This document shows, one piece after another, positions 44,335 to 52,544 of a DNA stretch of 64,000 nucleotides. The DNA is from Hyphomonadaceae bacterium UBA1933 (lineage in GTDB: Bacteria; Pseudomonadota; Alphaproteobacteria; Caulobacterales; Aquidulcibacteraceae), in the NCBI GenBank assembly GCA_002337085.1, contig DDFH01000006.1, positions 773,098-837,097 on the forward strand, in the 5' to 3' direction. The notes under the pieces were generated by a model. The model was not told where the DNA came from and ran no database searches. It saw nothing but the letters and a program-made list of their open reading frames with translations. A program made the translations under genes and the position numbers. The stretch's first letter is position 1. Each line of letters starts with the position of its first letter.

Positions 44335-45678
44335 ATGGCTGAACATAAATCAATTTCCAAAGAAGAATCTTATAGTTTTGACCGCTCTGCGATTGATTAT
44401 ATTCGCAATGCGGCGGCGCATGGTCTTTATGAAATCCGTGGTATGGGCGCAAAGCGTAAATTGCCAAGTTTTGACGATTTGGTTTTCCTTGGGGCATCAA
44501 ATTCGCGCTATCCTTTGGAGGGCTATCGTGAAAAATGCTCAACCAAAACTATTCTTGGTACACGTTTTGCCAAAAAACCAATCGAGCTTGAAATTCCGAT
44601 TACAATTGCGGGCATGAGCTTTGGTTCATTGTCGGCAAATGTTAAAGAGGCGTTGGGGCGCGCAGCAACCGAAGTTGGCACATCAACCACCACTGGTGAC
44701 GGCGGTATGACACAAGAAGAGCGGCAGTCTTCCAAAACCCTTGTCTATCAATGTTTGCCATCACGTTATGGCTTTAATCCCGATGATTTGCGCAAGGCCG
44801 ATGCAATTGAGGTGGTTATAGGACAAGGTGCAAAGCCAGGCGGTGGCGGTATGTTATTGGGACAAAAAGTTTCGCCGCGTGTTGCAGGAATGAGAACCTT
44901 ACCAGAAGGGATTGACCAACGCTCCGCGTGTCGTCACCCTGACTGGACGGGCCCTGATGATTTGGCGATTAAAATCACAGAACTTCGTGAAATAACCGAT
45001 TGGGAAAAACCAATTTATGTAAAAGTTGGTGCAACACGAACCTTTAATGACGTTAAACTTGCGGTGCATTCGGGCGCGGATGTGGTTGTGGTTGATGGGA
45101 TGCAGGGCGGTACTGCGGCAACCCAAACTTGCTTTATCGAACATATTGGTATTCCGACATTGGCGGCAGTTAAACAGGCGGTCGCGGCACTTGAAGATCT
45201 TGATATGAAAGGCAAAGTGCAATTAATCGTTTCAGGCGGTATCAGAACCGGTGCAGACGTTGCCAAGGCATTGGCAATGGGGGCGGATGCGGTTTCAATA
45301 GGGCAGGGGGTTTTGATTGCCCTTGGCTGTAATGGTGAAACCTATTATCAAAATGGTGAACATCATGATGCGTCTGCTGATTATGCGGCATTGGGAACTT
45401 GTGCAGGTTTTTGCCACCATTGCCATACTGGTAAATGTCCGGTTGGCATTACCACCCAAGACGAGATTTTGGAACAACGCTTAACCCCAGAAGTGGGTGC
45501 AAAACACCTTAAGAATTATCTCAAAACTCTCAATATGGAACTAACCACAATTGCACGCGCGTGCGGTAAACAAAACGTCCATCACCTTGAACGTGAGGAT
45601 TTAGTTGCACTTACCATCGAGGCGGCGGCAATGGCGGGATTACCATTGGCGGGAACGAATTGGATACCAGGGATGTAA
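44335..45678 (+). CDS. mgsC: N-methylglutamate synthase subunit C (FMN, glutamate-synthase-like, GlxD)
   Basis: A 447-residue FMN-binding glutamate-synthase-domain protein. TIM-barrel motifs: MSFGSLSANVKEALGRAATEVG, GDGGMTQEER, GQGAKPGGGGMLLG, VDGMQGGTAATQ, SGGIRTGADVAKALAMGADAVSIGQG; iron-sulfur ligands in the cysteine cluster CAGFCHHCHTGKCPVGI (about residues 359-375). It should form N-methylglutamate from methylamine and a glutamate-derived acceptor. Last gene of the operon; hairpins and a terminator follow. Confidence 0.91.
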   Translation: MAEHKSISKEESYSFDRSAIDYIRNAAAHGLYEIRGMGAKRKLPSFDDLVFLGASNSRYPLEGYREKCSTKTILGTRFAKKPIELEIPITIAGMSFGSLSANVKEALGRAATEVGTSTTTGDGGMTQEERQSSKTLVYQCLPSRYGFNPDDLRKADAIEVVIGQGAKPGGGGMLLGQKVSPRVAGMRTLPEGIDQRSACRHPDWTGPDDLAIKITELREITDWEKPIYVKVGATRTFNDVKLAVHSGADVVVVDGMQGGTAATQTCFIEHIGIPTLAAVKQAVAALEDLDMKGKVQLIVSGGIRTGADVAKALAMGADAVSIGQGVLIALGCNGETYYQNGEHHDASADYAALGTCAGFCHHCHTGKCPVGITTQDEILEQRLTPEVGAKHLKNYLKTLNMELTTIARACGKQNVHHLEREDLVALTIEAAAMAGLPLAGTNWIPGM

Positions 45679-45695
45679 TCACTTTGCCGCCTTCG

Positions 45696-45765
45696 CTTTG
45701 CTCACTTAGCAAAGTGGAACGCAAGGAAAGCTATTTTCCGAAAGCGCGGTTTCGGAAAATAGCTT
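45696..45765 (+). repeat. two stem-loops after mgsC
   Basis: First: CTTTGCT (45696-45702) pairs with AGCAAAG (45708-45714). Second: a perfect 16-bp stem, AAGCTATTTTCCGAAA (45728-45743) with its complement at 45750-45765, around a GCGCGG loop. They may protect the mRNA end or be copies of an extragenic palindrome. Confidence 0.65.
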
Positions 45766-45777
45766 GCATATATTTTA

Positions 45778-45811
45778 AAAGGCTTGGGGATATCCCAAGC
45801 CTTTAAATTTT
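45778..45811. terminator. intrinsic terminator, mgs operon / rimO, probably two-way
   Basis: AAAGGCTTGGG (45778-45788) pairs with CCCAAGCCTTT (45794-45804) around GATAT, followed by AAATTTT on the plus strand; on the minus strand it is followed by TTAAAA after the flanking Ts. It lies between convergent mgsC and rimO. Confidence 0.75.
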
Positions 45812-45866
45812 GATTTTATTGTTTGTAGATTCTAAATCGCTATGTGAGTGAAACTAGGGTGGCTAT

Positions 45867-47195
45867 TTACACCTTCACCCCATACAAATCATACTCACTC
45901 GCCTCATCCACATGGGCGCGGAAAATATCGCCAACATTGACGCCGTCTATTGGGTCAATAAAGATATTGCCATCGACTTCGGGTGCATCCCAGATTGTGC
46001 GGGCAATTATTGTGCCGTCTTCGTCGATTTCATCAACGATAACATCAATCTCACGGCCAACCTTTGTGGCAAGGCGTTTTGCCGAAACTTCTTGGGCAAC
46101 TTCCATCAAACGTTCCCAACGTGATTGTTTGACATCTTCTGGAACTTGTTCATCAAAATCGCGTGATGTGGCGTGGACAACATTTTCGTATTTAAACACG
46201 CCAATGCGGTCAATTTCTGCTTCACGCACAAAATCCACCAGCATTTCAAAATCTTCTTCGGTTTCGCCAGGGAAGCCAACGATAAATGATGAACGAATGC
46301 ATAAATCAGGGCAAACTTCGCGCCATTTTTTGATGCGTTCTGCCTGTTTGTCGATATTTGCAGGGCGAACCATCTTTTTTAAAATACGTGGGCTTGCATG
46401 CTGGAATGGTATATCAAGATAGGGTAGGATTTTCCCCTGTGCCATCAATGGAATTACTTCATCAACATGGGGGTAGGGATAGACATAATGCATCCGCACC
46501 CATACCCCAAGCTCACCAAGTGCCGCTGCCAAATCATAGAATTTTGCACGATATTCTTTGCCTTTAAACGATGACGTGGCATATTTAATATCACGGCCAT
46601 AGGCAGATGTATCTTGTGAAACGACCAAAAGCTCTTTGACACCCGCCCGCACAAGATTTTCAGCTTCGGCAATCACCGCATTGGCAGGGCGGGAAACCAA
46701 ATCACCACGTAAAAAAGGAATGATGCAGAATGAACAGCGGTTATCGCAGCCTTCAGAAATCTTTAAATAGGCATAGTGGCGCGGGGTAAGACGAATGCCA
46801 GAGGCGGGAACCAAATCCTCAAACGGTTTGTGTTCGGGCGGGATTGCATCATGAATTGCACCTAAAACCTGTTCATATTGTTGTGGACCTGTTACCGCCA
46901 AAACTTTTGGATGTTCGGCCATAATGACATCTGGTTCAGCGCCAAGACATCCAGTAACAATAACTTTACCATTTTCGCGGATTGCCTCACCAATGGCATC
47001 AAGTGATTCTGTACGTGCCGAATCAAGAAAGCCGCAGGTATTTACCAAAACCGCATCAGCCCCCTGATAATCAGGCGAGATTTCGTAACCTTCGGCACGA
47101 AGGCGGGTAATAATTCTTTCGGAATCCACAAGAGCCTTGGGGCAACCAAGTGAAACAACACCAATTTTTTTTGCCTGTATATTATTTGTCTTCAT
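45867..47195 (-). CDS. rimO: ribosomal protein S12 methylthiotransferase RimO
   Basis: A radical-SAM enzyme that adds a methylthio group to a conserved aspartate of ribosomal protein S12. The 442-residue protein has the UPF0004 N-terminal domain (IGVVSLGCPKALVDSERI, VNTCGFLDSARTESLDAI, VTGCLGAE, three cluster cysteines), the radical-SAM CxxxCxxC in EGCDNRCSFCIIPFLRG, DIPFQHASPRILKKM, and a C-terminal TRAM domain (IDVIVDEIDEDGTIIARTIWDAPEVDG). The VSLGCPKxLVDSE start separates RimO from MiaB. GGGGGG eight bases before the ATG at 47195 favours it over the ATG at 47201. Confidence 0.96.
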   Translation of the reverse strand: MKTNNIQAKKIGVVSLGCPKALVDSERIITRLRAEGYEISPDYQGADAVLVNTCGFLDSARTESLDAIGEAIRENGKVIVTGCLGAEPDVIMAEHPKVLAVTGPQQYEQVLGAIHDAIPPEHKPFEDLVPASGIRLTPRHYAYLKISEGCDNRCSFCIIPFLRGDLVSRPANAVIAEAENLVRAGVKELLVVSQDTSAYGRDIKYATSSFKGKEYRAKFYDLAAALGELGVWVRMHYVYPYPHVDEVIPLMAQGKILPYLDIPFQHASPRILKKMVRPANIDKQAERIKKWREVCPDLCIRSSFIVGFPGETEEDFEMLVDFVREAEIDRIGVFKYENVVHATSRDFDEQVPEDVKQSRWERLMEVAQEVSAKRLATKVGREIDVIVDEIDEDGTIIARTIWDAPEVDGNIFIDPIDGVNVGDIFRAHVDEASEYDLYGVKV

Positions 47196-47239
47196 ATTCA
47201 TTGCCCCCCATTAGCGCCCAATTCACTAATTTTCAAGCC

Positions 47240-47271
47240 AATAAAAAAGGCCACTCCGAAGAGTGGCCTTT
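47240..47271 (-). terminator. intrinsic terminator of the exbB-exbD-exbD-tonB operon
   Basis: AAAGGCCACTC pairs with GAGTGGCCTTT (47246-47256 with 47261-47271) around a four-base loop. On the minus strand it is followed by TTTTTT-type sequence, downstream of tonB and just upstream of rimO. Confidence 0.85.
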
Positions 47272-47292
47272 GATAATCTATGTTAAACCAGA

Positions 47293-47940
47293 TTAGTCCA
47301 ATTTGAACTGAACAGTAAGTGACGCACTTCCAGAAACGTTTTCGCAGTTTCTGCGTGCTGGTCTGTATTTCATTCTCACCGCTTCACGCTGTACCGCTGA
47401 ATCGAATACAGAGTTTGAAGATGAGTTAACCGAAACACCAGTAACGTTACCGTTTGCATCAATTTGCAATGTTGCGCGAACCGTACCTTCAAGTTCTTGA
47501 TCCAATGCACGTTGTGGGTATGCACGCTCAACGTTGAATGCACGTAATTGCGAAGGTCCAGAATCCCTCTCTTGGCATGAAGGTGGCGCAACGGGTGCCA
47601 CAACAGGCGGAGAAGGTGGTGGTGCAACTTGCGTATTAGTGACCGGTGTTGGCGGTGGTGTAGTATGCTCTACTACATCGCGCTGAACAGGGTCAGGTGG
47701 TACGTCAATGTTGATTGCCTTGGTTTTCACTTCCTGAATTTTTGCAGGAGGTGGAACTTCTGGTTTTGGTGGCGGTGGAGGTGGTGGCGGAGGTGGAGGT
47801 GGCTCTACCTCAGTCTTGATTGCTTTAGTATCCTTGAACAAGTCTTGGATAACAGTCGGCTTAATCTTTGAAATACCCCAAAGCGCCGCAGACCAAAGGA
47901 CTGCTGACAAAAGGATGAACCAAATACGATATTTTCCCAT
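47293..47940 (-). CDS. tonB: energy transducer TonB
   Basis: A 215-residue periplasm-spanning protein. One N-terminal anchor helix (IWFILLSAVLWSAALWGI), a proline-rich spacer with 12 consecutive prolines at about residues 47-58 and further Pro/Lys segments, then a C-terminal TonB domain (YPQRALDQELEGTVRATLQIDANGNVTGVSV, FDSAVQREAVRMKYRPARRNC). Two cysteines (SCQER and RRNCEN) may form a disulfide. It couples the proton gradient, through ExbB-ExbD, to TonB-dependent receptors such as those at 11.3 and 25.3 kb. Last gene of the operon. Confidence 0.94.
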   Translation of the reverse strand: MGKYRIWFILLSAVLWSAALWGISKIKPTVIQDLFKDTKAIKTEVEPPPPPPPPPPPPKPEVPPPAKIQEVKTKAINIDVPPDPVQRDVVEHTTPPPTPVTNTQVAPPPSPPVVAPVAPPSCQERDSGPSQLRAFNVERAYPQRALDQELEGTVRATLQIDANGNVTGVSVNSSSNSVFDSAVQREAVRMKYRPARRNCENVSGSASLTVQFKLD

Positions 47941-47950
47941 ATCTGTCCCC

Positions 47951-48436
47951 CTATTGTCTTAACTGTGATTCATCAATTGCAGATTCTGCAACCAACGAAA
48001 TGGTTTGGAAGTCTTTTTCCTGAAGCAATGCCATTGTACCCATAACCTCACCATATGGAAGGGTTTGGTCGGCACGCACGCGGATAACCTCTAAAAGACG
48101 GTTTTGTGTATCTGGCACGTTAATTTTAATGTGCGCAAGTACAGTTTCCGGCAAAGCGTCACGGGTTGTTAAAGCGCCGTCAACGAAATACACAGCATTA
48201 CCTGTGCCATCATCGCGAACGTCAACAACTGTTGGCTTTTTAGGGTGGTTATCAGGAGGAGGTGGAACCGGCGGTGGCAGGTCCACTTTAACGTCCGTAG
48301 TTGGAACTGGGGCAGCCACCATGAAGATAATCAACAGCACCAAAAGAATGTCAATGAACGGAATAATGTTCATATCGGCATTGGTGTCGAATGATCCTCT
48401 TTTGGCGGAACCAGATGTAGATACTTTTGCACCCAT
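47951..48436 (-). CDS. exbD: biopolymer transport protein ExbD (second copy)
   Basis: A 161-residue ExbD/TolR protein with one helix, NIIPFIDILLVLLIIFMVAAP, carrying the proton-path Asp, then a periplasmic domain. It shares the MGAKVSTSGSAKRGSFDTNA-type N-terminus with the neighbouring ExbD, so the two arose by duplication, but the periplasmic domain has diverged and has a Pro-rich PPPVPPPPDNH insert. It lies ten bases before tonB. Confidence 0.93.
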   Translation of the reverse strand: MGAKVSTSGSAKRGSFDTNADMNIIPFIDILLVLLIIFMVAAPVPTTDVKVDLPPPVPPPPDNHPKKPTVVDVRDDGTGNAVYFVDGALTTRDALPETVLAHIKINVPDTQNRLLEVIRVRADQTLPYGEVMGTMALLQEKDFQTISLVAESAIDESQLRQ

Positions 48437-48500
48437 CTCATGCCCCCCCTAAAGCTATATTTTGGATTCTCATAAGAGAAATCATTTCATTCTCCTTTGG

Positions 48501-48971
48501 TTAGCGTCTAGTATCTTCGCCAACCAGAGCGACTTTGAAAAAACCTTCTTCTTGAAGGCGGTTCATAATAAAGACCACATTACGATAAGGCGTATCGGAG
48601 TTTGCACGTACGTAAATACGTGTAGTGATGATTTTTTCCAAAGTATCCGCATCTTTGTCGTTGCGGGGAACTTCTTTCAAAACCTCTTGTCCGATTTCCA
48701 TTGGATCAACCTGATTATTACCAACGTAATAAGTGGCTTTTCCACTATCGTTATTTAAAGATACATATGTAGGTTTAGGTGGTCTTTTAGACGGAAGAAC
48801 TTTTGATTCAGGCAAAGTAACCTTGATATCCACGGTGGCAATCGGTGCCGCCACCATGAAGATAATCAGAAGAACAAGCATCACGTCCACAAATGGGATG
48901 ATGTTTGGCTCTGCATTGGTTTCAAATGAACCACGCTTTGCACTTCCTGAAGTTGAAATTTTAGCACCCAT
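48501..48971 (-). CDS. exbD: biopolymer transport protein ExbD (first copy)
   Basis: A 156-residue ExbD/TolR protein. N-terminus MGAKISTSGSAKRGSFETNA, membrane helix NIIPFVDVMLVLLIIFMVAAP with the functional Asp, and a periplasmic domain ending in NRLQEEGFFKVALVGE. GGAGG-type ribosome site in CAGGAGGCC just upstream of the ATG. It is the second gene, 30 bp after exbB. Confidence 0.94.
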   Translation of the reverse strand: MGAKISTSGSAKRGSFETNAEPNIIPFVDVMLVLLIIFMVAAPIATVDIKVTLPESKVLPSKRPPKPTYVSLNNDSGKATYYVGNNQVDPMEIGQEVLKEVPRNDKDADTLEKIITTRIYVRANSDTPYRNVVFIMNRLQEEGFFKVALVGEDTRR

Positions 48972-49001
48972 AAGCGGCCTCCTGTTATTTTGGCTGCACG
49001 C

Positions 49002-49850
49002 TTAGTTTTTGCTATCCATGTCACGAGACAACAATGACAAAAATTCCGCTTTAAAGTCGTCCATATAACCACCAACTTGACCAATTGATTTAGAAGAGAA
49101 GTTATAGATCAAAACCGCAGGGATCGCAGCCAACAAACCAGCCGCAGTTGCAAGAAGCGCTTCCGCAATACCAGGAGCAACAACCGCAAGAGAAGTAGTT
49201 TGTGAGTTCGCGATACCGATGAATGAGTTCATGATACCAAAAACTGTACCGAATAGACCAATGAATGGCGCGTTTGCACCGATTGATGCAAGGAAGGTCA
49301 TGTTTGAGCCAAGATCTTCAACACCTTTGTTCTGTTCCAAGTCCATTGCGGTTTGGATACGAGAAAGGGTGTGATCGCCAGTTTTCATGTTGTAAAGACC
49401 CATATCACGGGTTTTTTGAACTTCTGCCCAGCCAGCTGTGAACATTTTTTTGATAGTTGAATCAGGTTGTTTAGCAACCAAAGTCGCAGCTTCATCAGGT
49501 GTTTTAGCTTTTTTGAAAGCCGACATAAAGTTAGCGATTTTTGATTTAGTTGCGCGCATAACCAACACTTTTTCAAATAAAAGTGAAAGTGCATAAATCG
49601 CACAAAGTACTAGAATAGCCAATACGATTTTTGATACGATTGTCGCATCAGAAACCATGTCCCACAACGATGTGTGAGCCTGTCCAGCAGCAGCTTTAGC
49701 AGCTTCTGCAGCAGCAGCAGATTCAGCAGCAGAAATTGCCTCTGGCGCAGCAGCGGCAGCATTAGCAACAGCATCGGTAGCATTTGCGACAGTAACTGCC
49801 GCGTTTGTTGCGGTGTCAGTAGCACCGCTAGCTTGTAAGAGCGCAAACAT
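49002..49850 (-). CDS. exbB: MotA/TolQ/ExbB proton channel family protein ExbB
   Basis: A 282-residue inner-membrane proton channel subunit. An Ala-rich N-terminal extension (about residues 1-60) precedes helix 1 (IVSKIVLAILVLCAIYALSLLF); helices 2 and 3 lie at LASIGANAPFIGLFGTVFGIMNSFIGI and VAPGIAEALLATAAGLLAAIPAVLIYNFSS, the core of the family. Start codons at 49850, 49859 and a TTG at 49868 are all in frame; GGAGG is 11 bases from 49850 and two from 49859, so the start is unsettled. Heads the exbB-exbD-exbD-tonB operon. Confidence 0.93.
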   Translation of the reverse strand: MFALLQASGATDTATNAAVTVANATDAVANAAAAAPEAISAAESAAAAEAAKAAAGQAHTSLWDMVSDATIVSKIVLAILVLCAIYALSLLFEKVLVMRATKSKIANFMSAFKKAKTPDEAATLVAKQPDSTIKKMFTAGWAEVQKTRDMGLYNMKTGDHTLSRIQTAMDLEQNKGVEDLGSNMTFLASIGANAPFIGLFGTVFGIMNSFIGIANSQTTSLAVVAPGIAEALLATAAGLLAAIPAVLIYNFSSKSIGQVGGYMDDFKAEFLSLLSRDMDSKN

Positions 49851-50431
49851 TGAGCCCATGTCCTCCAAAAAGTTAAAACCAATTATTAAGAAATACCTAA
49901 CAATTCAGCGCGGACTTATACCACTAACGACCAAAGTCTAAAATGAAAAGCCCTAATTGCGACATTTTGGCAATTTTTGACACTTTTTTTCACAAACTAA
50001 CATTTTCCTGCCTATTAATTAGCCTCAAACGTTTAAACATCATGAAATCATCAAAAATGCTAAAATTATCCTCTCCCCCTTGGCAATTATCCAAAAACTG
50101 CATTCTGCCAGTATTGTTAAGTTAAGGAATAGCCGCAATACCATAAAAAATGTCTCCACAATTTATGTTATAACGACTGGTTAAGCTTAATAATAGAATT
50201 TTGCCTGAGTCAAGGATGTGAGATGTAAACAAATAGTAAATTTTCAGGATGAGACCTTGCACGATTTTCACGTTTTGAGGGATGTTTAAACGTTTACACG
50301 GTCAAATAATTGCAAAAATATCGTCCAAATGGCGATAATGGTAAAATTATTTGGCACAAGGATTAACACCTTATATTATATTACAATTCAGTGAAAGCCC
50401 TATTTTTTATAGGGAGATACGTGGGCAAATA
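49851..50431. other. intergenic region upstream of exbB with a distant inverted repeat
   Basis: No convincing gene was seen. Short frames here have no ribosome site or family resemblance. AAACGTTTAAACATC at 50027-50041 is repeated as its exact reverse complement at 50281-50295, 239 bp away; each copy contains the palindromes AAACGTTT and GTTTAAAC. The exb promoter must lie in the part near 49870-49940 (TATAAG on the minus strand is a weak -10 candidate). Confidence 0.5.
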
Positions 50432-51295
50432 TTAGTCTTTTGAGTATAAATCAGGGCGCCTATCGCGGAAGAAACCCCATGCTGCACGGTGGGTTTCAAG
50501 AAAATCTAGGTCAAAAGTTGCTGTGATTATACCTTCTTCTTCGCGCCCCATTTCGGCAATTTTATCACCACGGTGATTGGCAATAAAGCTAGAGCCATAA
50601 AAGTGCTGTGGGCTTCCTAAACCTTGCTCAATACCTGTACGATTGGCGGCAATAACCGGAATAATATTGGAAACAGAATGCCCAATCATTGCCCGCTGCC
50701 AAGGATCTTTTGTATCAAGGCTGTTATCATGGGGTTCAGAGCCAATTGCTGTAGGATAGAATAATAATTCTGCACCCTTTAACGCCATTGCGCGTGCGCA
50801 TTCGGGATACCATTGATCCCAACAAATCCCGACACCAATTTTGGCAAATTTTGTATCCCAAACCTTAAAGCCAGTATCGCCATAACGGAAGTAATATTTT
50901 TCCATATATCCAGGGCCGTCAGGAATATGGCTTTTGCGGTATGTGCCTAATATTTCGCCATCTGCATCAATAATGACCACACTATTATAATAACGTGGTC
51001 CATCTTTTTCATAGATTGAAACTGGAATTACGATATCAAGCTTTTTTGCAATTGGCTGTAATTGGGTAACACAAGGATGCGATGCGACGGGATAGGCATG
51101 TGAAAACCATCTTTCATCTTGTGTGGTACAGAAATAGATATTTTGAAATAATTCAGATGGCAAAACAATTTGCGCGCCCGCCGCCGTTGCAAGCTCAATA
51201 TATTCAATGGTCTTTTCAATATTTGCCTGCATATCGGTTGAATAAGAGGCCTGTATTGCGCCAACACAAACATTGCGCGGATTATGTATAGTCAT
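50432..51295 (-). CDS. aguB: N-carbamoylputrescine amidase
   Basis: A 287-residue nitrilase-superfamily enzyme that hydrolyses N-carbamoylputrescine to putrescine, CO2 and ammonia. Catalytic triad: Glu in VLPSELFQNIYF (about residue 48), Lys in TYRKSHIPDGPGYMEKYYF, Cys in VGICWDQWYPECAR. The segments GSEPHDNSLDTKDPWQRAMIGH and GSSFIANHRGDKIAEMGRE are AguB-specific. The usual partner agmatine deiminase (aguA) is not in the window. Confidence 0.92.
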   Translation of the reverse strand: MTIHNPRNVCVGAIQASYSTDMQANIEKTIEYIELATAAGAQIVLPSELFQNIYFCTTQDERWFSHAYPVASHPCVTQLQPIAKKLDIVIPVSIYEKDGPRYYNSVVIIDADGEILGTYRKSHIPDGPGYMEKYYFRYGDTGFKVWDTKFAKIGVGICWDQWYPECARAMALKGAELLFYPTAIGSEPHDNSLDTKDPWQRAMIGHSVSNIIPVIAANRTGIEQGLGSPQHFYGSSFIANHRGDKIAEMGREEEGIITATFDLDFLETHRAAWGFFRDRRPDLYSKD

Positions 51296-51326
51296 CGTAA
51301 TATCTCGTGATAAAAAACGCTTTGAT

Positions 51327-51773
51327 TTAGCCTAAATATTTTGCCAGCGCAATGTTCATTGCCGAATAGCCAATTGAAAAATCTTTGAAAAATTTTCTTC
51401 CGACTATTTCAATCATCAAGCCTGAAAATGCCTCACCATGAACAAGAAGTGTTCCATTTCCCGCTGGCTGAAGCCTTATATAATGTACGCCGTCAAATAG
51501 TTTGGGGAATAAGAAGCCGCCTTTCCAAGCGAAAAACTTGTTGGTTTCATAAGACATTATTTTGGGGTTAAAGGAATAAAGCTTCTCACCACCTTTTTTG
51601 CCGATTTTACCGGGATTAGTAGTCTTTATTTTTAACTTGCCGCCAAAACATTTATCGCCTGATATTTGACGTATGAAAGGATTCCATTTCGGATAATTGT
51701 CATAATCCATCAAAACCTCCCAAATCTTTTCAGGAGGATGAGAAATGAATAATTCGGTCTCGATTCTAATCAT
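51327..51773 (-). CDS. SRPBCC (START-like) domain protein
   Basis: A 148-residue single-domain protein of the SRPBCC/polyketide-cyclase fold, which binds hydrophobic ligands in a deep pocket. The start ELFISHPPEKIWEVLMDYDNYPKWNPFIR is the family pattern; KWNPFIRQISG and the C-terminal helix FFKDFSIGYSAMNIALAKYLG are also typical. AGGAGG-type ribosome bases are not obvious. It is 31 bp upstream of aguB on the same strand and may share its transcript. Ligand unknown. Confidence 0.8.
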   Translation of the reverse strand: MIRIETELFISHPPEKIWEVLMDYDNYPKWNPFIRQISGDKCFGGKLKIKTTNPGKIGKKGGEKLYSFNPKIMSYETNKFFAWKGGFLFPKLFDGVHYIRLQPAGNGTLLVHGEAFSGLMIEIVGRKFFKDFSIGYSAMNIALAKYLG

Positions 51774-51845
51774 TTTGGTAATGTATGCCTTAAACCCAGA
51801 ATATACAAATATATTTGCATTGCTTAGACGTGTTTTTTTTTCTAA

Positions 51846-52544
51846 ATGGGTTCTATGGCATTTAAAGTATCCGTTATCACTATAACACCAGAGGCATGGC
51901 CCGGCGCGCTTGGGGTCTCATTACTTGATAGCGCGCGCAAAGAGGGCGTTTGGGAATTAGAAACCATAGATCTTCGTGAATTTGGGCATGGTAAACACCG
52001 CCAGATTGATGACACGGCTGCGGGTGGGGGTGCCGGAATGGTTATAAAGCCTGATGTTGCGGTGGCTGCGATTACTGCGGCGGATGCCAATAGCCGCCCG
52101 ATAATCTATCTTACGCCACGTGGTAAGCCACTTACCCAAAAACGAGTTCGCGAATTGGTAAAGGGTGATGGCTTGGTGCTTTTCTGTGGGCGTTTTGAAG
52201 GGCTTGATGAACGGGCAATTGAAATCGCCAATATGGAAGAGATTTGTGTTGGTGATGTGGTTTTAATGGGGGGTGATATTGCCGCCCAATTATTGACAGA
52301 AGCCACAGTTCGCCTGCTTGACGGTGTTATGGGTAATAAAGAAAGCGGTGACAATGAAAGCTTTGAAAACGGGCTTTTGGAATACCCGCTTTATACACGC
52401 CCCCGTGAATTTATGGGCAAGGCAATTCCCGAAGTTCTTTTAAGCGGTAATCATGCGGCAATTGATAAATGGAAAGCCGAACAATCAAGGGCGGTCACAT
52501 TGGCGCGCCGCCCCGATTTATTACCAGATTTATTAAAGGACTAA
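51846..52544 (+). CDS. trmD: tRNA (guanine37-N1)-methyltransferase TrmD
   Basis: A 232-residue SPOUT methyltransferase that makes m1G37 in tRNAs. Motifs: VITITPEAWPGALGVSLLDSA, DLREFGHGKHRQIDDTAAGGGAGMVIKPD, IYLTPRGKPLTQKRVRELV, LFCGRFEGLDERAIE, EICVGDVVLMGGDIAA, and the C-terminal YPLYTRPREFMGKAIPEVLLSGNHAAIDKWK (trefoil knot and tRNA-binding parts). The start may be the ATG at 51846 or 51855. The usual rpsP-rimM-trmD-rplS neighbours are absent; it stands alone. The last four bases overlap the convergent gene. Confidence 0.95.
   Translation: MGSMAFKVSVITITPEAWPGALGVSLLDSARKEGVWELETIDLREFGHGKHRQIDDTAAGGGAGMVIKPDVAVAAITAADANSRPIIYLTPRGKPLTQKRVRELVKGDGLVLFCGRFEGLDERAIEIANMEEICVGDVVLMGGDIAAQLLTEATVRLLDGVMGNKESGDNESFENGLLEYPLYTRPREFMGKAIPEVLLSGNHAAIDKWKAEQSRAVTLARRPDLLPDLLKD

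Noticed and set aside
45844..46422. A 192-codon plus-strand frame rich in Ser and Thr
   Set aside because: It lies fully opposite rimO, has no ribosome site and a composition typical of antisense reading.
49943..50125. A 60-codon frame upstream of exbB
   Set aside because: No ribosome site, unusual composition and no recognisable motif.
50027..50295. Inverted repeats as insertion-sequence ends
   Set aside because: Only 239 bp lie between them, with no transposase remnant and no flanking target duplication seen.
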